The position numbers and the translations under genes are program-made. Below, piece by piece: positions 1-12,613 of a stretch of DNA of 64,000 nt. Position 1 is the first letter of the stretch; each line of letters opens with the position of its first letter. Source of the stretch: Vanilla planifolia (taxonomy: Eukaryota > Streptophyta > Magnoliopsida > Asparagales > Orchidaceae); the NCBI GenBank assembly GCA_023846275.1, contig JAIUJO010000790.1, positions 17,501 to 81,500 of the forward strand. Direction: 5' to 3'. A model generated the notes under the pieces. The model did not search any database, was not told the DNA's origin, and worked only from the letters and a program-made list of their open reading frames with translations.

Positions 1-284
1 GAAGAAGAAGAGAAAGAAGAAGAAGAAGGAGAAGAAGAAGAAGATGATAAAGAGGAAGAAGAAGGAGAAGAAGAACAAGTTGAAGAGAAGAAGAAGAAGA
101 AGAAGAAGGTGATGACGAAGAAGAAGAATGTGAAGTTGATGAAGAAGAAGAAGAAGTACAAGATGAGGAAGAAGAGGTAATAGAAGATGAAGAGCAAGAA
201 GTGGTAAGAGAAAAAGAAGATGTTGTTGTAATAGAAGAAGAAGATGAAGAAGAACAAGAAGGTGAAGAAGAAGAAGAAGAAGTA

Positions 285-318
<34 letters not shown>

Positions 319-2520
319 GTGAAGGAGAAGGAGAAGGAGATGGGGAAGAAGAAGAAAAAGAAGATGGAGAAGAAGAAGAAGAAGAAGAAGAAGAAAAAGA
401 TGAAAAGGAATAACAAGGAGAAGAAGAAGAAGAAGAAGAAGTAGCAGTAGAAGAAGAGAAAAAAGAGGAAGAAGAAGAAGAAGAAGAAGAAGAAGAGGAA
501 GAGAAAAAATAATAATAATAAGAAGAAGAAGAAGAATAAGAAGAAGGAGGTGGAGGAGGAGGAGGAGGAGGAGGGGACGAAGAAGAAGAAGAAGAAGAAG
601 AAGAAAAAGAAATAGGAGGAGGAGGAGGAGGAGGGGGAGAAGAAGAAAAAATTGAATGAGATGAGAAGATGAAGCAGAAAAAGAAGAAGAAGAAGTGGAA
701 GATGATGTGGATAAAGAAGAAGAAGAAGAAACGGAAAAAGAATAGAAAGGAGAGGAAGTAGTTGTAGGAGAAGAAGAAGAAAAAGAGGAAAAGGAAGAGG
801 AGGAAAAGGAAAAAGAAGTAGAAGAAGGAGAAGAAGAAATAGAAGAAGAAGAAAAAGAAGAAGAAGTGGAAAAAGAAGAAGGAAAAGAAGAATAAAAAGA
901 TGAATATGAAGGGGAAGAAAAAGAAGAAGATATTGTAGAAGAATAATAAGAGGAAGAGGAAGAAGAAGAAGAAGTTGCAGAAGAAGAAGAAGAGGAAGAG
1001 AAAGAGGAAGAGACAAAAGAAAGAGAAGAAGAAGAAGAAGAAGAAGAAGAAGAAAAAGTTGAAGATACAGTAGTAGTAGTAGTAGAAGAAGATGAAGAGG
1101 AAGAAGAGGAAGAAGAAGAACAAGGAGAAGAAGAAGAAGAAAAAGAAATAGAAGTAGTAGTACTAGTGTAGAAGAAGAAGAAGAAGAAGAAGAAGAAAAA
1201 GAAGAAAAACAAGAAGAAAATGCAGAAGAAGAAGAAGAAGAAGAAGAAAAAGAAAAAGAAGAAGAAAAAGGAGAAGAAGAAGAAGGAGGAGAAGGAGAAG
1301 AAGAAGATGAAGAAAGAGAAGAAGAAGAGGAGAAGGAGAAGAAGAAGTGGAAGAAGATGTTATAAAGAAGAAGACGAAGAAAAAATAGAAGAAGACAAAG
1401 AAGTAGAAGAAGAAGAAGAAGAAGAAGAAGAAGAGGACGAATGGGAAGAGCAAGAAGAAGAAAACAAAGAAGAAGAAGAAGTAGAAGAAGAAGAAGAAGA
1501 AGAAGAAGTAGATGAAGAAGAAGAAGATGAAAAAGAAGGAGAAAAAGAAGAAGATGTAACAGAAAAATAAGAAGAAGAAGAAGAAGAAGAAGAAGGAGAA
1601 GTAGAAGAAGAAGAAAAAGAAGTAGAAGAAGAACAAGAAGAAGAAGAACAAGAAGTAGAAGAAGAACAAGATGATGATGATGAAGAAGAAGCTGAAGAAG
1701 AAGAAGAAGAAGAATAAGAAAATTAAGAAGCTGAAGAAGCAAAAGCAAAAGAAGAAAAAGAAGAAGAAGAAGAAGAAGAAGAAGTATTAATAGTAGAATA
1801 ATAATAATAATAATAATAAGAAGAAGCAGAAGAAGAAGAAAAAGAAGAACAGGAAGAAGAAGACGAAGAAGAAGAAGAAGAGGAAGAAGGTGGAAAAGGA
1901 GAAGAAGAATAGAAGAATAAGAAGAAGGCGAAGAAGAAGAAGAAGAAGAAGAAGAAGAAGAAGCAGAAGAAGAAGAAAAAGAAGAAGAAGAAGAAGAAGA
2001 AGAAGAAGAAGAAGAGATGAAGAGATGAAGGAAAAGAGGAAAAAATGGGGAAAATGATAAAGAAGAAGAAGGAGAAGGAGAAGAAGAAGAAGAAAAAGAA
2101 GTTGAAGAAGAACAAGAAGAAGAAGAACAAGAAGTAGAAGAAGAGGAAGATGAAGAAGAGGAAGAAGAAGATTAATAAGAAGAATAAGAAGATGAAGAAG
2201 CAAAAGGGTAAGAAGAAGAAGAAGAAGAAGACGAAGAAGAAGAAGAAGTAGTAGTAGAAGGAGAAGAAGAATAAGAAGAAGAAGTAGAAGCAGAAGAAAA
2301 AGAACAAGAAGAAGAAGAAGGAAAATAATAAGAATAATAAGAATAATAAGAAGAAGAAGACTTAGTAGTAATGGTAGAAGAAGAAGAAGAAGAAGAGGAT
2401 GAAGAAGTTGATGAAGAAGAAGAGGAAGAAGTGGAAGAGGAAGCAAAAGTGGAGGACGAAGAAGAAGAAGAAAAAGAATAGTAGAAGTTGAAGATGAAGA
2501 AGAAGAAAAAAAGAAGATAA
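1..2520 (+). repeat. Imperfect (GAA)n purine microsatellite array
   Basis: About 2.5 kb of almost pure purine on the + strand, dominated by GAA with GGA, GTA, GAC, AAT and AGT variants. A G-rich GGA patch lies near 547-575, AGT runs near 1072-1085, and AAT runs near 1796-1820 and 2325-2350. The array enters from beyond the left edge and stops abruptly at the first 5S relic. Long open frames exist on both strands (Glu/Lys-rich on +, Phe/Leu/Ser-rich on -). They are by-products of the trinucleotide and are not called as genes. Long GAA tracts are known to form triplex DNA and to be unstable. Confidence 0.97.
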
Positions 2521-2590
2521 ACTCCAAAGTTAAGCATAATTGGGTGTGAGACGGCTGATCTAACCGCTTATGAATTCCTCTTGTCGCATA
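2521..2590 (+). pseudogene. 5S rRNA relic, 3' part only
   Basis: It starts in the middle of the gene at ACTCCAAAGTTAAGCA, which is the plant 5S A-box region, directly after the GAA array. The first ~45 bases are missing. The C-box is badly altered (GGCTGATCTAACC in place of GGATGGGTGACC) and the 3' end reads TTGTCGCATA. The GAA array has replaced or been joined to the 5' half. Confidence 0.8.
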
Positions 2591-3912
2591 TATTGTTTTA
2601 TAATAATACTTTTTCTTTTGGATGATACTTGTTATAAATAATATGTTAATTCTAGCTAATTAAATAATTATAAATGATAGTTCATAAAAATAATTTTATA
2701 AATTAATTACTAATAATAAGTTTACAATATTATTATTGAGTTATATATAATAATAAACATTACATATCATATGATTAAAAAATATTATATTTAATATATT
2801 TTAATTTTTAGTAAAATAACCTATATCAATTATAATAAATTTATTTTTATAAAAGTTTATATATATACTGTATTTAAATTTTTTTAGATATATTAATATT
2901 ATATTATCGAATTTTAGAAATGTAGAATTATATAAATAATGTGAAGTAATATTTATAATTGTTATCGATATTACACCATATAAATAAAATATATTAGAAT
3001 AATTGTATATTTTATATTTAAATAACTTTTTAAATTTTATATATAATAAAATAATATAATATTAAAAGTTAATATATTCTTAAAACATTTGAGGTAGTTT
3101 AAAATAATAATAAATCTTAGATATTTTATCTTTGTTTGATTATAAAATATGACATATGATTAACTTGTTATATTTAGTAAAAAAATAATTTGAACTATTA
3201 ATATTTAACATTCATTTAATCATTTTTCTCATATTTTTTTCTTATCTTAATGTCTTATATTTTCTCACTTTCTACTCTCTTTTATTATCATTCTCTTATT
3301 TGTCTCTTTATTTCCTATCTTCTTATATTTTTCTTGGTCACCAGCTATCTTGTATCGTTCTTTGTTTTCTCATTTTTCTCTCTTTCACATATTTATTTAT
3401 TTTCTATATCTCATTTACATTCTAACTTTTTTTGTCGCTTTATTAAATCATCTCATTAATCTTTGTTGCTATTTTTTTCTATGTTATGGTTTTATAAATT
3501 TGTGACTTTCTCTTTATAATGGAATAGTTATCTATTTCTCCATTATGTAGCCCATCATATAACAATATTTAAAAAAATTCACATGTTGTATTATTAAATA
3601 AATAACATTTATCGTACATAATTATCTCATTATTTTATTTATTAAATACTTTAATTTTTCATTTATAAAAACTGTAACATAATGTAAGAAAATCTTGTGT
3701 AATAATATCTACATTAACAAAAATAATAGTTTATCTAATTATTGATTTATTTATATAAAAAAATTTATATAAGAATATATTATGATATATATATAATAAT
3801 CATATTTTTCATAAAAGTGTATATACTTGATAATTCTAAAACTTTTAGAAATGGTTCATTATCTTAAATAATATAATAGAAACCTATATTTTTTTTTCTC
3901 TATTATATGCAT
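2591..3912 (+). repeat. S-unit spacer 1 (full length)
   Basis: AT-rich spacer, complete in layout: 3' flank, pyrimidine-rich block at about 3205-3545, second AT-rich part, then the lead-in that ends in GCATGTG before the next relic. An open frame of 69 codons at 3250-3459 lies in the C/T block and reads as a low-complexity Phe/Ser/Leu string. No gene is seen. Confidence 0.85.
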
Positions 3913-4026
3913 GTGCGACCAAGCGAGCATTATGACACTATATCTTATTAGAACTCCTAAGTAAAACTTTCTTGGATGACTGTAATATTGGGATAGGCAA
4001 CCTTTTGTGAAGTCCTCATGTTGTAA
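3913..4026 (+). pseudogene. 5S rRNA relic
   Basis: Full-length match to plant 5S. The 5' GTGCGACC keeps the original CpG, and TTAGAACTCC is followed by a damaged A-box (TAAGTAAAACTTTC). The C-box reads GGGATAGGCAACC. The end, AAGTCCTCATGTTG, is well preserved. Too diverged to be a working gene. Confidence 0.9.
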
Positions 4027-5278
4027 ATATTTAATCATATTACTTTTTATAATAATAGATAATTTATTTTAACATGTCAATATTAAAAAATTAAATTATT
4101 ATAAATGAAAGTTTATAATTACAATTTTAGTTATAAATTATTAATAAAAATTTTATAATATTAATCTTAATTTTATATAAGAATAAATATGACACATCAT
4201 TTGATATATTAAAATAATAACATTAATAAAGTTTATTAATAAGTAAAATAACTTATATAAAAGATAATAAATAAGAAATAAATTGAATTTTTAAAATATA
4301 TTTATGATATGAATGTAATGTTTTTAAATATTAGAAGATTATATTATAAAATATTAGAAATTCTAAATTATATCAATATTATTGAATTTAATTTATATTT
4401 TTATATATATATATTTTTATCACTTAGAGATAATACATTAGAATAATTATATTATTTAATAATATTTTTAATTTTAAGTATTGATAAAAATATTAAATTA
4501 ATGGTTTATATATTTTTTAAATATTTCAGATTCTCAAAAGAAAAAAACCTTAAATGTTTTTTATATTTTATTATAATTAAGTATTATATATGACTAACTA
4601 ATTAAGTTTAAAAAATATTATAAGTTTAATAAGTGAGATTAAACTTTTATTTAATTATTTTCTCACTTTCTCTATTTATCTAAAAGTCTCTTATATTATG
4701 TTACTATCTTCTCGATCCGATTATCATTGTCCATTTGTTTCGTCATTCTTTGTCTCCTTATATTTTTCTTAGCCTCTCTCTCATTTATTATTTTGTACTT
4801 TCTCATTTGTTTCTCTTTTTTATTTAATTATTTATTGTCTCTATGTCCTCTATGTTCTTCATTTTTTTCTCTTCATGAAATCATCTCTCAACTCTCTAAA
4901 TTAATATTTTCCTTTATATTTTATTGTTAAATATCCATGTCTTTCTCTATTTGTGATACAATTACTTTATCTATTTTTATTATCTCTTTTTTTAGTCGAT
5001 CAATTAATAATATTTAAGAAATGTCTTATTATTCATATTTTATATATAATATTTATGAAATATTTATATATATATTTTATTATTTATATTTATTACATTT
5101 TTTAATTTTTTATTTATAAGTATGATAACATAATAAAAGGAAATCTTATATTTTAGTGTCCAAACTATCAAAAATAATATTTTATGTATTTTTGTATTAA
5201 TGTTTTTAAAACAAATTAGTTATATTAGAATACATTATTACTTATATAATAAGAATAAAATTTTTTAAAAGTTTATAT
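4027..5278 (+). repeat. S-unit spacer 2, no following 5S relic
   Basis: Normal spacer with its C/T block at about 4655-4995 (the 67-codon frame at 4727-4930 is inside it). It runs up to the fixed point where L modules begin. The 5S relic expected about 100 bp later is absent because the following L fragment is fused to another spacer. Confidence 0.8.
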
Positions 5279-5480
5279 TGAAGTAAAAACAAGTGTTTGA
5301 ATTCCAAAAATGGGGATCACTTCATATTTTAATTTATTTTTTTGCAAATTATTTATTATATTTATTTTTCAAAATTATTATAAAAGTAATTTTATGCTTA
5401 TAATAATTTTAGATTTACAAATATAATAATTTCTAACTTTTATAATAAAAATAAAGTTGAAATGGTACACTAAAATTTAA
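5279..5480 (+). mobile_element. L module fragment a (5' end only)
   Basis: Begins TTGAAGTAAAAACAAGTG after ATAT, matching the 5' start of the other L modules, and continues for about 200 bp (through GTTGAAATGGTACAC). It is then joined directly to the AT-rich part of a spacer. The rest of L and a 5S relic have been lost by deletion. Confidence 0.75.
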
Positions 5481-6932
5481 TTAATAAATAAAGTTTTAAT
5501 TTATAATTGTTAAATATTATATATGGTTAACATATTATATTTAGTTAATATTATAAGTTTAATTATTAAAATTTGACTTTTATTTAATTATTTCTCTCTT
5601 TTTCCTTGTCATCTCGTTGTCTCTCACATTTTTTCACTTTCATCTTCCTCGTATTGTCATTCTCTAATTTGTCTTTTTATTTTTGAACTTCTTATATTCT
5701 TCTTGGCATCTCTGTGTCAACTATCATTTCTCTACCTTTTTTTTCTCTCTCTCTGTTTCAACTTTTATTTATTCTCCTTATCTCTTATATGTTTTTTCAA
5801 CTTCATTAAATCATCTCACTCATCCCTCTCTATTATTATTTTTCTTTTTATTTTGTTCTAATAAATTTATGACTTTCTCTCTTTTATAGAATAATTATCT
5901 CCATTTTTAAATATAATATTATTATATTATTAATATTAAAAATAGAAAAATATGTCATTATTATTAAATAATGTTAACATTTATTATTTATATAATAATA
6001 TATCAAGGTAATATATTAGAATAATTAAATTATTTATTATTTACTTAACTTTTTTATTTTATATTTGAATAAAATAAAATAAAATTAATAATCAATATTT
6101 CCTTTAAATCTTTGTAATATCCAAAGATAGTTATAAACCTTAAATATGTTTTATATTTTATTATTATTAAATATTGTATACAACTAATTTTTTATATTTA
6201 TCAAATATTATAAGTTTAATTACTAAGACTTAGCTTTTACTTAATTATTTTTTTTTCAATACCTTTCACTTTGTCTCATTTCCTTCTCTTTACTACTACC
6301 ATTCTCTTATTTATCTTTTCATTCTCTATCTTGTTGTGTTCTTCGTTGGCTCTAACTCTCCTCTATGCATATTGACTTTCTTATTTCTCTCTTTTTCAGT
6401 TATTTATTTAATCTTTTTGTCTCCTTTGAGTTCACCTTTTCTTTTCCACTTCATTAAATCATGTCTCAGTTCTCTATATTATAATTTATCTCTCTAATTT
6501 GCATTTTTTGATCCATAACTGTTCTTCACTCTTGTAGAATAGTTATATCTATACCATTATCACTTACTTAGCCCATCAATTAACCATATTTTATAAATCA
6601 CTCATTGTTCATTGTTTAATGTGAAATATTTTTTAAATATAAATTTTTATTAGTTATATTTATTACATAATTTTATTTTTTATTTTTAAGAATAATGAAA
6701 TAGTAAAAGAAATTCTTATGTATTATTGTCTACATTACCAAAAGTAATAAATTCTATAATTAATTTTTATTAATTTCATATAAATAAAATATTGATATAA
6801 GAATAAATTATGACGTATGTAATGACCCTAAATTTTTTAAATGTGAATATGCTTGATAATTTAGAAAAACTATGAAATTGTCCATTACCTTTAAGATAAT
6901 AATCACATAGCTATGATTTTTTTTATCTACAT
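5481..6932 (+). repeat. Two truncated S-unit spacers fused
   Basis: Holds two pyrimidine-rich blocks only ~660 bp apart (about 5580-5905 and 6240-6570). Near 5935 the sequence after the first block passes straight into the AT-rich body that normally follows a 5S relic, so one relic and several hundred bases are deleted. The 68-codon frame at 5683-5889 lies in the first block. Confidence 0.75.
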
Positions 6933-7046
6933 GTGTGACCATACCAGCATTATAACACAGAACCTCATTAAAACTCGAAAGTTAAGCATGCTTGAATGAG
7001 AGTAGTATTGAGAAGGGTAAGATCTAAAGAAGTCCTTGTGTTGCGG
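6933..7046 (+). pseudogene. 5S rRNA relic
   Basis: GTGTGACCATACCAGCATTA is close to the plant 5' end. The A-box AAAGTTAAGCATGCTTG is very well kept, with the CpG of CTCGAAAG retained. The C-box has decayed to GAGAAGGGTAAGATC, and the 3' end reads AAGTCCTTGTGTTGCG. Confidence 0.9.
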
Positions 7047-8390
7047 TTAGTTTTTCATGGTATCTTATTTTCTAATTAACAATAATTATTTTCAATAACA
7101 TGTAAATGTTAAACATTAAATTATTTGAAATGATATTTTATAATGATTATTTTGATAATTAATAATTAATAATTAATAATTAATAATAATTTTATAATAT
7201 TATTGTCATTTTCATAAAGTAATAGAAATACACATCATATGATATAATAAAAATTAACTTAATGTTGTTAAATATTAAGAAAAATAACATACATCAATTA
7301 TAATAAATTAGAATTAATTTATGTTTATAATAGTATATATATGTTGTATATATAAATTTTTAATTATGATAATATTTTTTTCTTAGAACATTAGAAATTT
7401 AAATTTATGTCATTGATGTCAAATATTATTTACATTTATTTTCAATATTACATCATATAAAGATAATATATTGGAATAGTTATACTATTTTAAATTTAGT
7501 TAACTTTTTAAAGATTAAATGTAAATAAAAAATATTAAAATAATAGTTAAAATATTGTTAACAAATTTGTAGTATTATTTAAAAAACTAATTATTTTATA
7601 TTTTATTATTATTTAAAAAATATATTTGATTAACTTATCATATTTAATAAATATTATAAATTAAAATTTTAAAATTTATCTTTTATTTAACTGTTTGTCA
7701 AGTTTTTTATTTTATCTCAATTTCTCTCATTTTCTCTCACTTTGATCTCTCTCTTGTTATTATTCTTTTATTTGTCTCTTCATTCTCTATCTCTTTATTT
7801 ATTTTTCTTGGTTTTTCTCTCCTCTCTATCATTCTTTATGTTCTTATTTCTCTCCCTATTTTAGTAATTTATTTATTCTTTCTATCTCCTTTATGTATTC
7901 TTTTTTCCCTCTTTATTTAATAATATCTCATGTGTCTCTACTACTATGTTTCTCTTTACTTTGCTCTTATCAATCTTTAACGTTCTCTTTCTCACAACAT
8001 TATTATCATTGACACCATAATCTCTTCTTTAACCAATAAGTTTATATTAATGAAGAAATCACTCATACTGAATAGTTTAATAAATTAAATTTGTGATAAA
8101 TATATATTTTATTATATGAATTTATTATGTAATCTACTTTTTTTTATAAGAATGACAATAAAATGGAAAAAAATCTTATGTATCAATATCTAAGTTTTTA
8201 AAAATAATAAGTTATGTAATTATTTATTATTTTTTAAAAACATAATATTGATATTAGAATATATTATAACATATATAATAAGCATAAAGTTTTTTAAAGT
8301 ACATATCCTTGATAATTTAGTAAATTTCAGAATTGGATAATTATCTTCTAGAAAATAAACACAAAACTATGATTTATTTTTTGCATGTTT
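7047..8390 (+). repeat. S-unit spacer 3 with (AATTAAT)n
   Basis: Complete spacer with C/T block at about 7690-8040. Near 7155-7190 the usual AATTAATAATTAAT motif is expanded to about five copies of a 7-bp unit. No gene is seen. Confidence 0.85.
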
Positions 8391-8504
8391 GTGTGACCAG
8401 ATGAGCATTATAGCACTTGATGTCACTAAAACACCAAAGTTCAAAATTCTTAGGTGAGAGTATTTTGAGATTGGGTGACTCCTTAAGAAGTAACTGAATT
8501 GCAC
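8391..8504 (+). pseudogene. 5S rRNA relic
   Basis: GTGTGACCAGATGAGCATTATAGCACTTG opens the relic. The A-box is damaged (AAAGTTCAAAATTC). The C-box GATTGGGTGACTCC is recognisable and the 3' end is AATTGCAC. A T-rich run follows the end as in 5S terminators. Confidence 0.88.
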
Positions 8505-9718
8505 TTATTTCGTTAAAACATTTTTTTAATAAAGAACAATTAATTTCAATGACATGTTAACATTAAAAAAATAAATCATTTAAATATTAATTTTTAATTA
8601 TCATTTTAGTAATTAATAATTAATAATAACTGAATAACCTCATTTTCAGTTTTATATAATAATAAATAAGCATATTATATGATATAATAAAATAATAACA
8701 TTAATAAAGTTTAACATTGACCAAAATAACTTATACCAATTATAATAAATTAGAATTAATTTATGTTTATAATAGGATATATAAGTTTTTTACAAGCTTT
8801 TTTTAATATAGTAATATTATATTATTTAATATTAGAAATTTAAAATTATATGTTTCATGTTAAATTTTGTTAATATTTATTGTTTATATTACATCATATT
8901 AAATTAATATTTTAAATAAATTATATTATTTATTATTTAATTAAATTTTTAGCTTTAAGTTTGAATATAATGATAATAAATTAAAAGTTAAAATATTTTT
9001 TAAATATTTTTAATATTTTAAAATAATATTAAACCTAAAAATATTTATTATAATATATTATTATTAATTATTTTTTGTTATTAATTTATTATATTTTTTA
9101 AATCTCTCACTTATTTCTCTATTATACTATTATTCACTTATTTGTCTATTCATTCTTTATCTTCTTATAATCTTTTTTATCTTACTCTCTCATTTATTTT
9201 TCTTTACTTTCTCATTTTTTTCTCTTTTTCACTTATTTTTTTATTTTGTTTATCTCCTTTATGTTCTCTATGTTCTTTTACTCATTGAATTGTGCCACAT
9301 CTTGTTTTATTATTTTTCTCTCTATTTTGCTCTCATTAATCTGTGACTTTCTCTCTCTTACAAAATAATATCTTCACTTTTATTATCACTTTTTGAACAT
9401 ATCAATTAATAACATTTAAAAAATCTCCAAAGTTGGATGTTTTTATATGAAATAGTTTTTACAATAAATGCTTTATCATTAATATTCATTGCATAATTTA
9501 ATTTTTTATAACAATTATAAAATAATTAAAAATCTTTTGTATTAATGTCTACTTTATCGAAAATAATAGTTTATGTAAATGTTTCCTTACATTATATAAA
9601 AATATTTATATTAAAATATATTATTTCATATATAATAATCATAATATTTTTTAAAAGCATATTTGCTTGATAATTTATAAACTTTTAGAGAATGATTTTT
9701 TGTCTTCAAAGTAATATT
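8505..9718 (+). repeat. S-unit spacer 4
   Basis: Spacer with a somewhat shorter C/T block at about 9095-9410. It ends with the normal lead-in (TTGATAATTTATAAACTTTTAG), but the relic that follows is almost wholly deleted. Confidence 0.8.
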
Positions 9719-9740
9719 AAGAAGTCCCTTTGTTCCACTT
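9719..9740 (+). pseudogene. 5S rRNA relic, 3' tail only
   Basis: Only AAGAAGTCCCTTTGTTCCAC, the last ~22 bases of the 5S sequence, remains between a normal lead-in and a normal 3' flank. An internal deletion of about 95 bases removed the A- and C-boxes. Confidence 0.65.
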
Positions 9741-10320
9741 ATTTTAACACAACATTCCTTTTTCTAATGATTGATAATTGATTTTAAAAACATGTTAATA
9801 TTAAAAAATTAAATTATTATAAATGGTAGTTTATAATTAGCATTTTAGTAGATATTATTAATATTTTTATAACAATATAATTAATTTTATATGGTAACAA
9901 ATACAACACATCAAATGACATAATAAAATATTAATTTTCATATAGTTTAACATTGAGAAAAATAAATTATATTTATTTTAAGAAATGAGAAATAGTTTAT
10001 GTTTTTAATATTATATATATAATATGTGTAAAATTTTTAAATCTAGCATTATTATGTTATAGAATTTGGAAAATCTATATTTAAATATTAGAATAATTAT
10101 ATTATTTAATATTTAATATATTTTTTATTTTATGTTTGGTGAAATAATATTAGATTAATCGAAAAATATATTTTAAATATTTTTAACATCATAAAATAAT
10201 AATAATCCTTAAATATAATTTATATTTTGTCAATATAAAATATTATTTATGATTAATTTGTTATATTTAATAAATATCATAACTTTTATTTTTAAGATTT
10301 AACTTTATTTTTTTCTTCAT
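9741..10320 (+). repeat. Short S-unit spacer lacking C/T block
   Basis: About 580 bp. It holds the AT-rich body downstream of a relic, then stops at the point where the C/T block should start (AAGATTTAACTTTATTTTTTTC) and joins directly to the next relic. The block, second AT part and lead-in are deleted. Confidence 0.8.
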
Positions 10321-10434
10321 GTGTAACCACACAAGCATTATAGCCCTTGATCTCATTAGAATTCTAAAGTTAAGCATGCATGCACTAGGATAGTATTGAG
10401 ATGGGTGACTATTTGACAAGTCATCCTGTTTTAT
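10321..10434 (+). pseudogene. 5S rRNA relic
   Basis: GTGTAACCACACAAGCATTATAG, A-box CTAAAGTTAAGCATGCATG, and C-box GAGATGGGTGAC. The 3' end has drifted (AAGTCATCCTGTTTTA). The minus strand across it is open for 78 codons (10267-10503), but that frame is antisense 5S and not a gene. Confidence 0.9.
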
Positions 10435-11616
10435 CAATTTTTTGAAAATGTTGAAAAATAAAATTATTATAAAAGATAAATTTATAATTAGTTTTTTAGA
10501 CATTAATTATTAATAATGACTTCATAACATTATTATCATTTTTAATATTAAGTAATATAAATTATATGAATTATAATAATTAAGAATTAATTTATGTTAA
10601 TAATTTTATATATACGTTGTTTATAAGTTATTTTTAAATATAGTAATAGTACATTAAAAAATGTGAAAAATCTAAAATTACACCATTAATTTTAAATATT
10701 ATTTATATTTATTATAATTATTACATTTATTATATTTAATACATCATATAAAGTTAATACATTAAAAATTATATTATTTAATATTTACTTATTTTTTAAT
10801 TTTTAATATGAATGAAATAATATTATATTAATTATAAAACTTTCTTGAAATATTTGTAAAATTCTAAAATAATAATAAATCTCAAAAGTATTTCATTTTA
10901 TATTATTATTAAGAATTATATTTGATTATTAAGATTTTCTTATTATTTCATTATTCCTCATACTTTTTTCACATTATCTCAATGTCTCTAACTTTCTCTC
11001 ACTTCTTTCTCTCTTCGTTTATTATTATCATTTGTGTCTCTTTATTCTCTATGTCCTTATATTCTTTTTAGGTTCTGTATCTTTTTTATCCTTTTCTACA
11101 TTTTTATTTCTCTTTCTCTTCCACAAATTTATTTATTCTCTTTATCTCCTTTATATTATCTCTTTTCTTTTTCTCTTTTTTAAATCATCGTTCATCTATC
11201 TCTATTACTATTTTTTCTCAAATTTATTTTTATAAATCTAAAATTTCTCTATCTCTTATAGAATAGTTATTTTCAATCGAATTATCAATTTTTTTAAACT
11301 TATCAATTAATAATATTAAAATGTCTTTTATGTTACATAGTTAAATTTATTATTTATTATCAATAAATATTATATTATTTAAATTTATTTTTTAAAATTT
11401 CTATTTTTATTTATATGAATGATAAATAATAAAAGAAAATCTTATGTATTATTGAGAACATTATATTAAAAAAATATTGATATGACAATTCATCATGACA
11501 TATATGAGGAGCAATGTTTTATTAAAGTAAATATGCTTGATAATTTAAAAAATTATAGAAATAATTTGTTATCTTCAATATAATAATGACATAATTATAA
11601 TTTTTTTTATATGCAT
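10435..11616 (+). repeat. S-unit spacer 5
   Basis: Spacer slightly shorter than full length in its first AT-rich part. C/T block at about 10930-11300, containing a 67-codon low-complexity frame at 11032-11235. Ends in the lead-in ATGCATGTG. Confidence 0.82.
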
Positions 11617-11703
11617 GTGTGGTAACACTTGCATTAAGCACTGAATCTAATTAGAACTACGAAGTTAAGCATGGTTCGATAAGAGTAGTAATTATCTTAC
11701 ACC
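11617..11703 (+). pseudogene. 5S rRNA relic, C-box deleted
   Basis: GTGTGGTAACACTTGCATTA and an excellent A-box region (ACTACGAAGTTAAGCATGGTTCG, CpG retained) are followed by GAGTAGTAATT. The sequence then jumps to the extreme 3' end (CTTACACC). About 25-30 bases including the C-box are gone. Confidence 0.82.
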
Positions 11704-12551
11704 TATTTTTTCATAAAATTTCTTTTTCTAATAAAAGATATATATTTTTAATAATATATTAATTTAAAAAATTTAAATTATTATCAATTATAGTTTGTAA
11801 TGAGTATTTTCATAATTAATTGTTTGTAATAACTTTCAAACATGGCTATAATTTTCAAATAATAACAAATATAGAACATCATATGATATAATAAAATAAT
11901 ATTTTAATATAGTTTAATATTAAGAAAATTAAGTTATATAAACTATAAAAAACTTTTATAGTTTGTTTATAAAAAGTTTCAACTATAATAATATTATAAT
12001 ATATTATAAATCTAAAATTATATAACAAATTTTTAATTTTATTAATTTTCATTATCAATATTATATCGTATAAAGGTAAAATATTAGAATAATTTAATTA
12101 TTTACTTTTTAAATAAAATAATTATTTTTTAAATTATGAATTAATAATATTAAATAAATGCTTAAAATATTAAAAAAATATTTGTAATAATCTAAAAAAA
12201 TAATGAACCTATGATATCTTATTGCATACTTTAGTATCTAATATTTATGTTAAATATATGTTTTATTATTTATATTTGTTACGTAATTTTTTTTTGTTTA
12301 TAAGAATGATAACATAATTGAAGAAAATCATTTGTATTAATGTTAATGTCATAAAAAACAATAGTTTATGTATTTTTTATTAAGTTTGTTTCAATGAGAT
12401 ATTAATATTATAATATATTATGACATATGTGATAAGCATAAATGTCTATTAAAAGTGTATATGCATTATAATTTAGAAAATTTTAGAAATGATTCATTAT
12501 CTTAAATACAATAATGGAACAACTATGATTTTTTTGTCTTTTTTTCTACAT
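11704..12551 (+). repeat. S-unit spacer 6 lacking C/T block
   Basis: About 850 bp. The first AT-rich body runs normally to about 12210, then skips the pyrimidine block and resumes at ATTGCATACTTTAGTATCTAAT in the second AT-rich part. Lead-in intact. No gene is seen. Confidence 0.8.
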
Positions 12552-12613
12552 GTGTGAATACAACAATTTCATAGCACTAGATCACATTAAAACTTGAATT
12601 TTAAACTTGTGCC
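12552..12613 (+). pseudogene. 5S rRNA relic, 5' half only
   Basis: GTGTGAATACAACAATTTCATAGCAC then ATCACATTAAAACTTG corresponds to roughly the first half of 5S. After the start of the A-box it passes to GTGCCTATTTTT, the 3' edge. The central and C-box part is deleted. Confidence 0.7.

Noticed and set aside
201-413. Glu/Lys-rich open frame in the GAA array, and long minus-strand Phe/Leu/Ser frames at 1163-2537
   Set aside because: A GAA array is open in most frames by composition. Several frames overlap on both strands, with no domain, splice or start context.
3440-3560. Polypyrimidine-AG at the end of C/T blocks as a 3' splice site
   Set aside because: Any C/T block followed by TAG gives this pattern. 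There is no exon-like sequence on either side.
3913-4026. Functional 5S rRNA genes
   Set aside because: Every copy has multiple changes in paired stems and control boxes, widespread CpG loss and many indels. No two copies agree as active genes under concerted evolution would.
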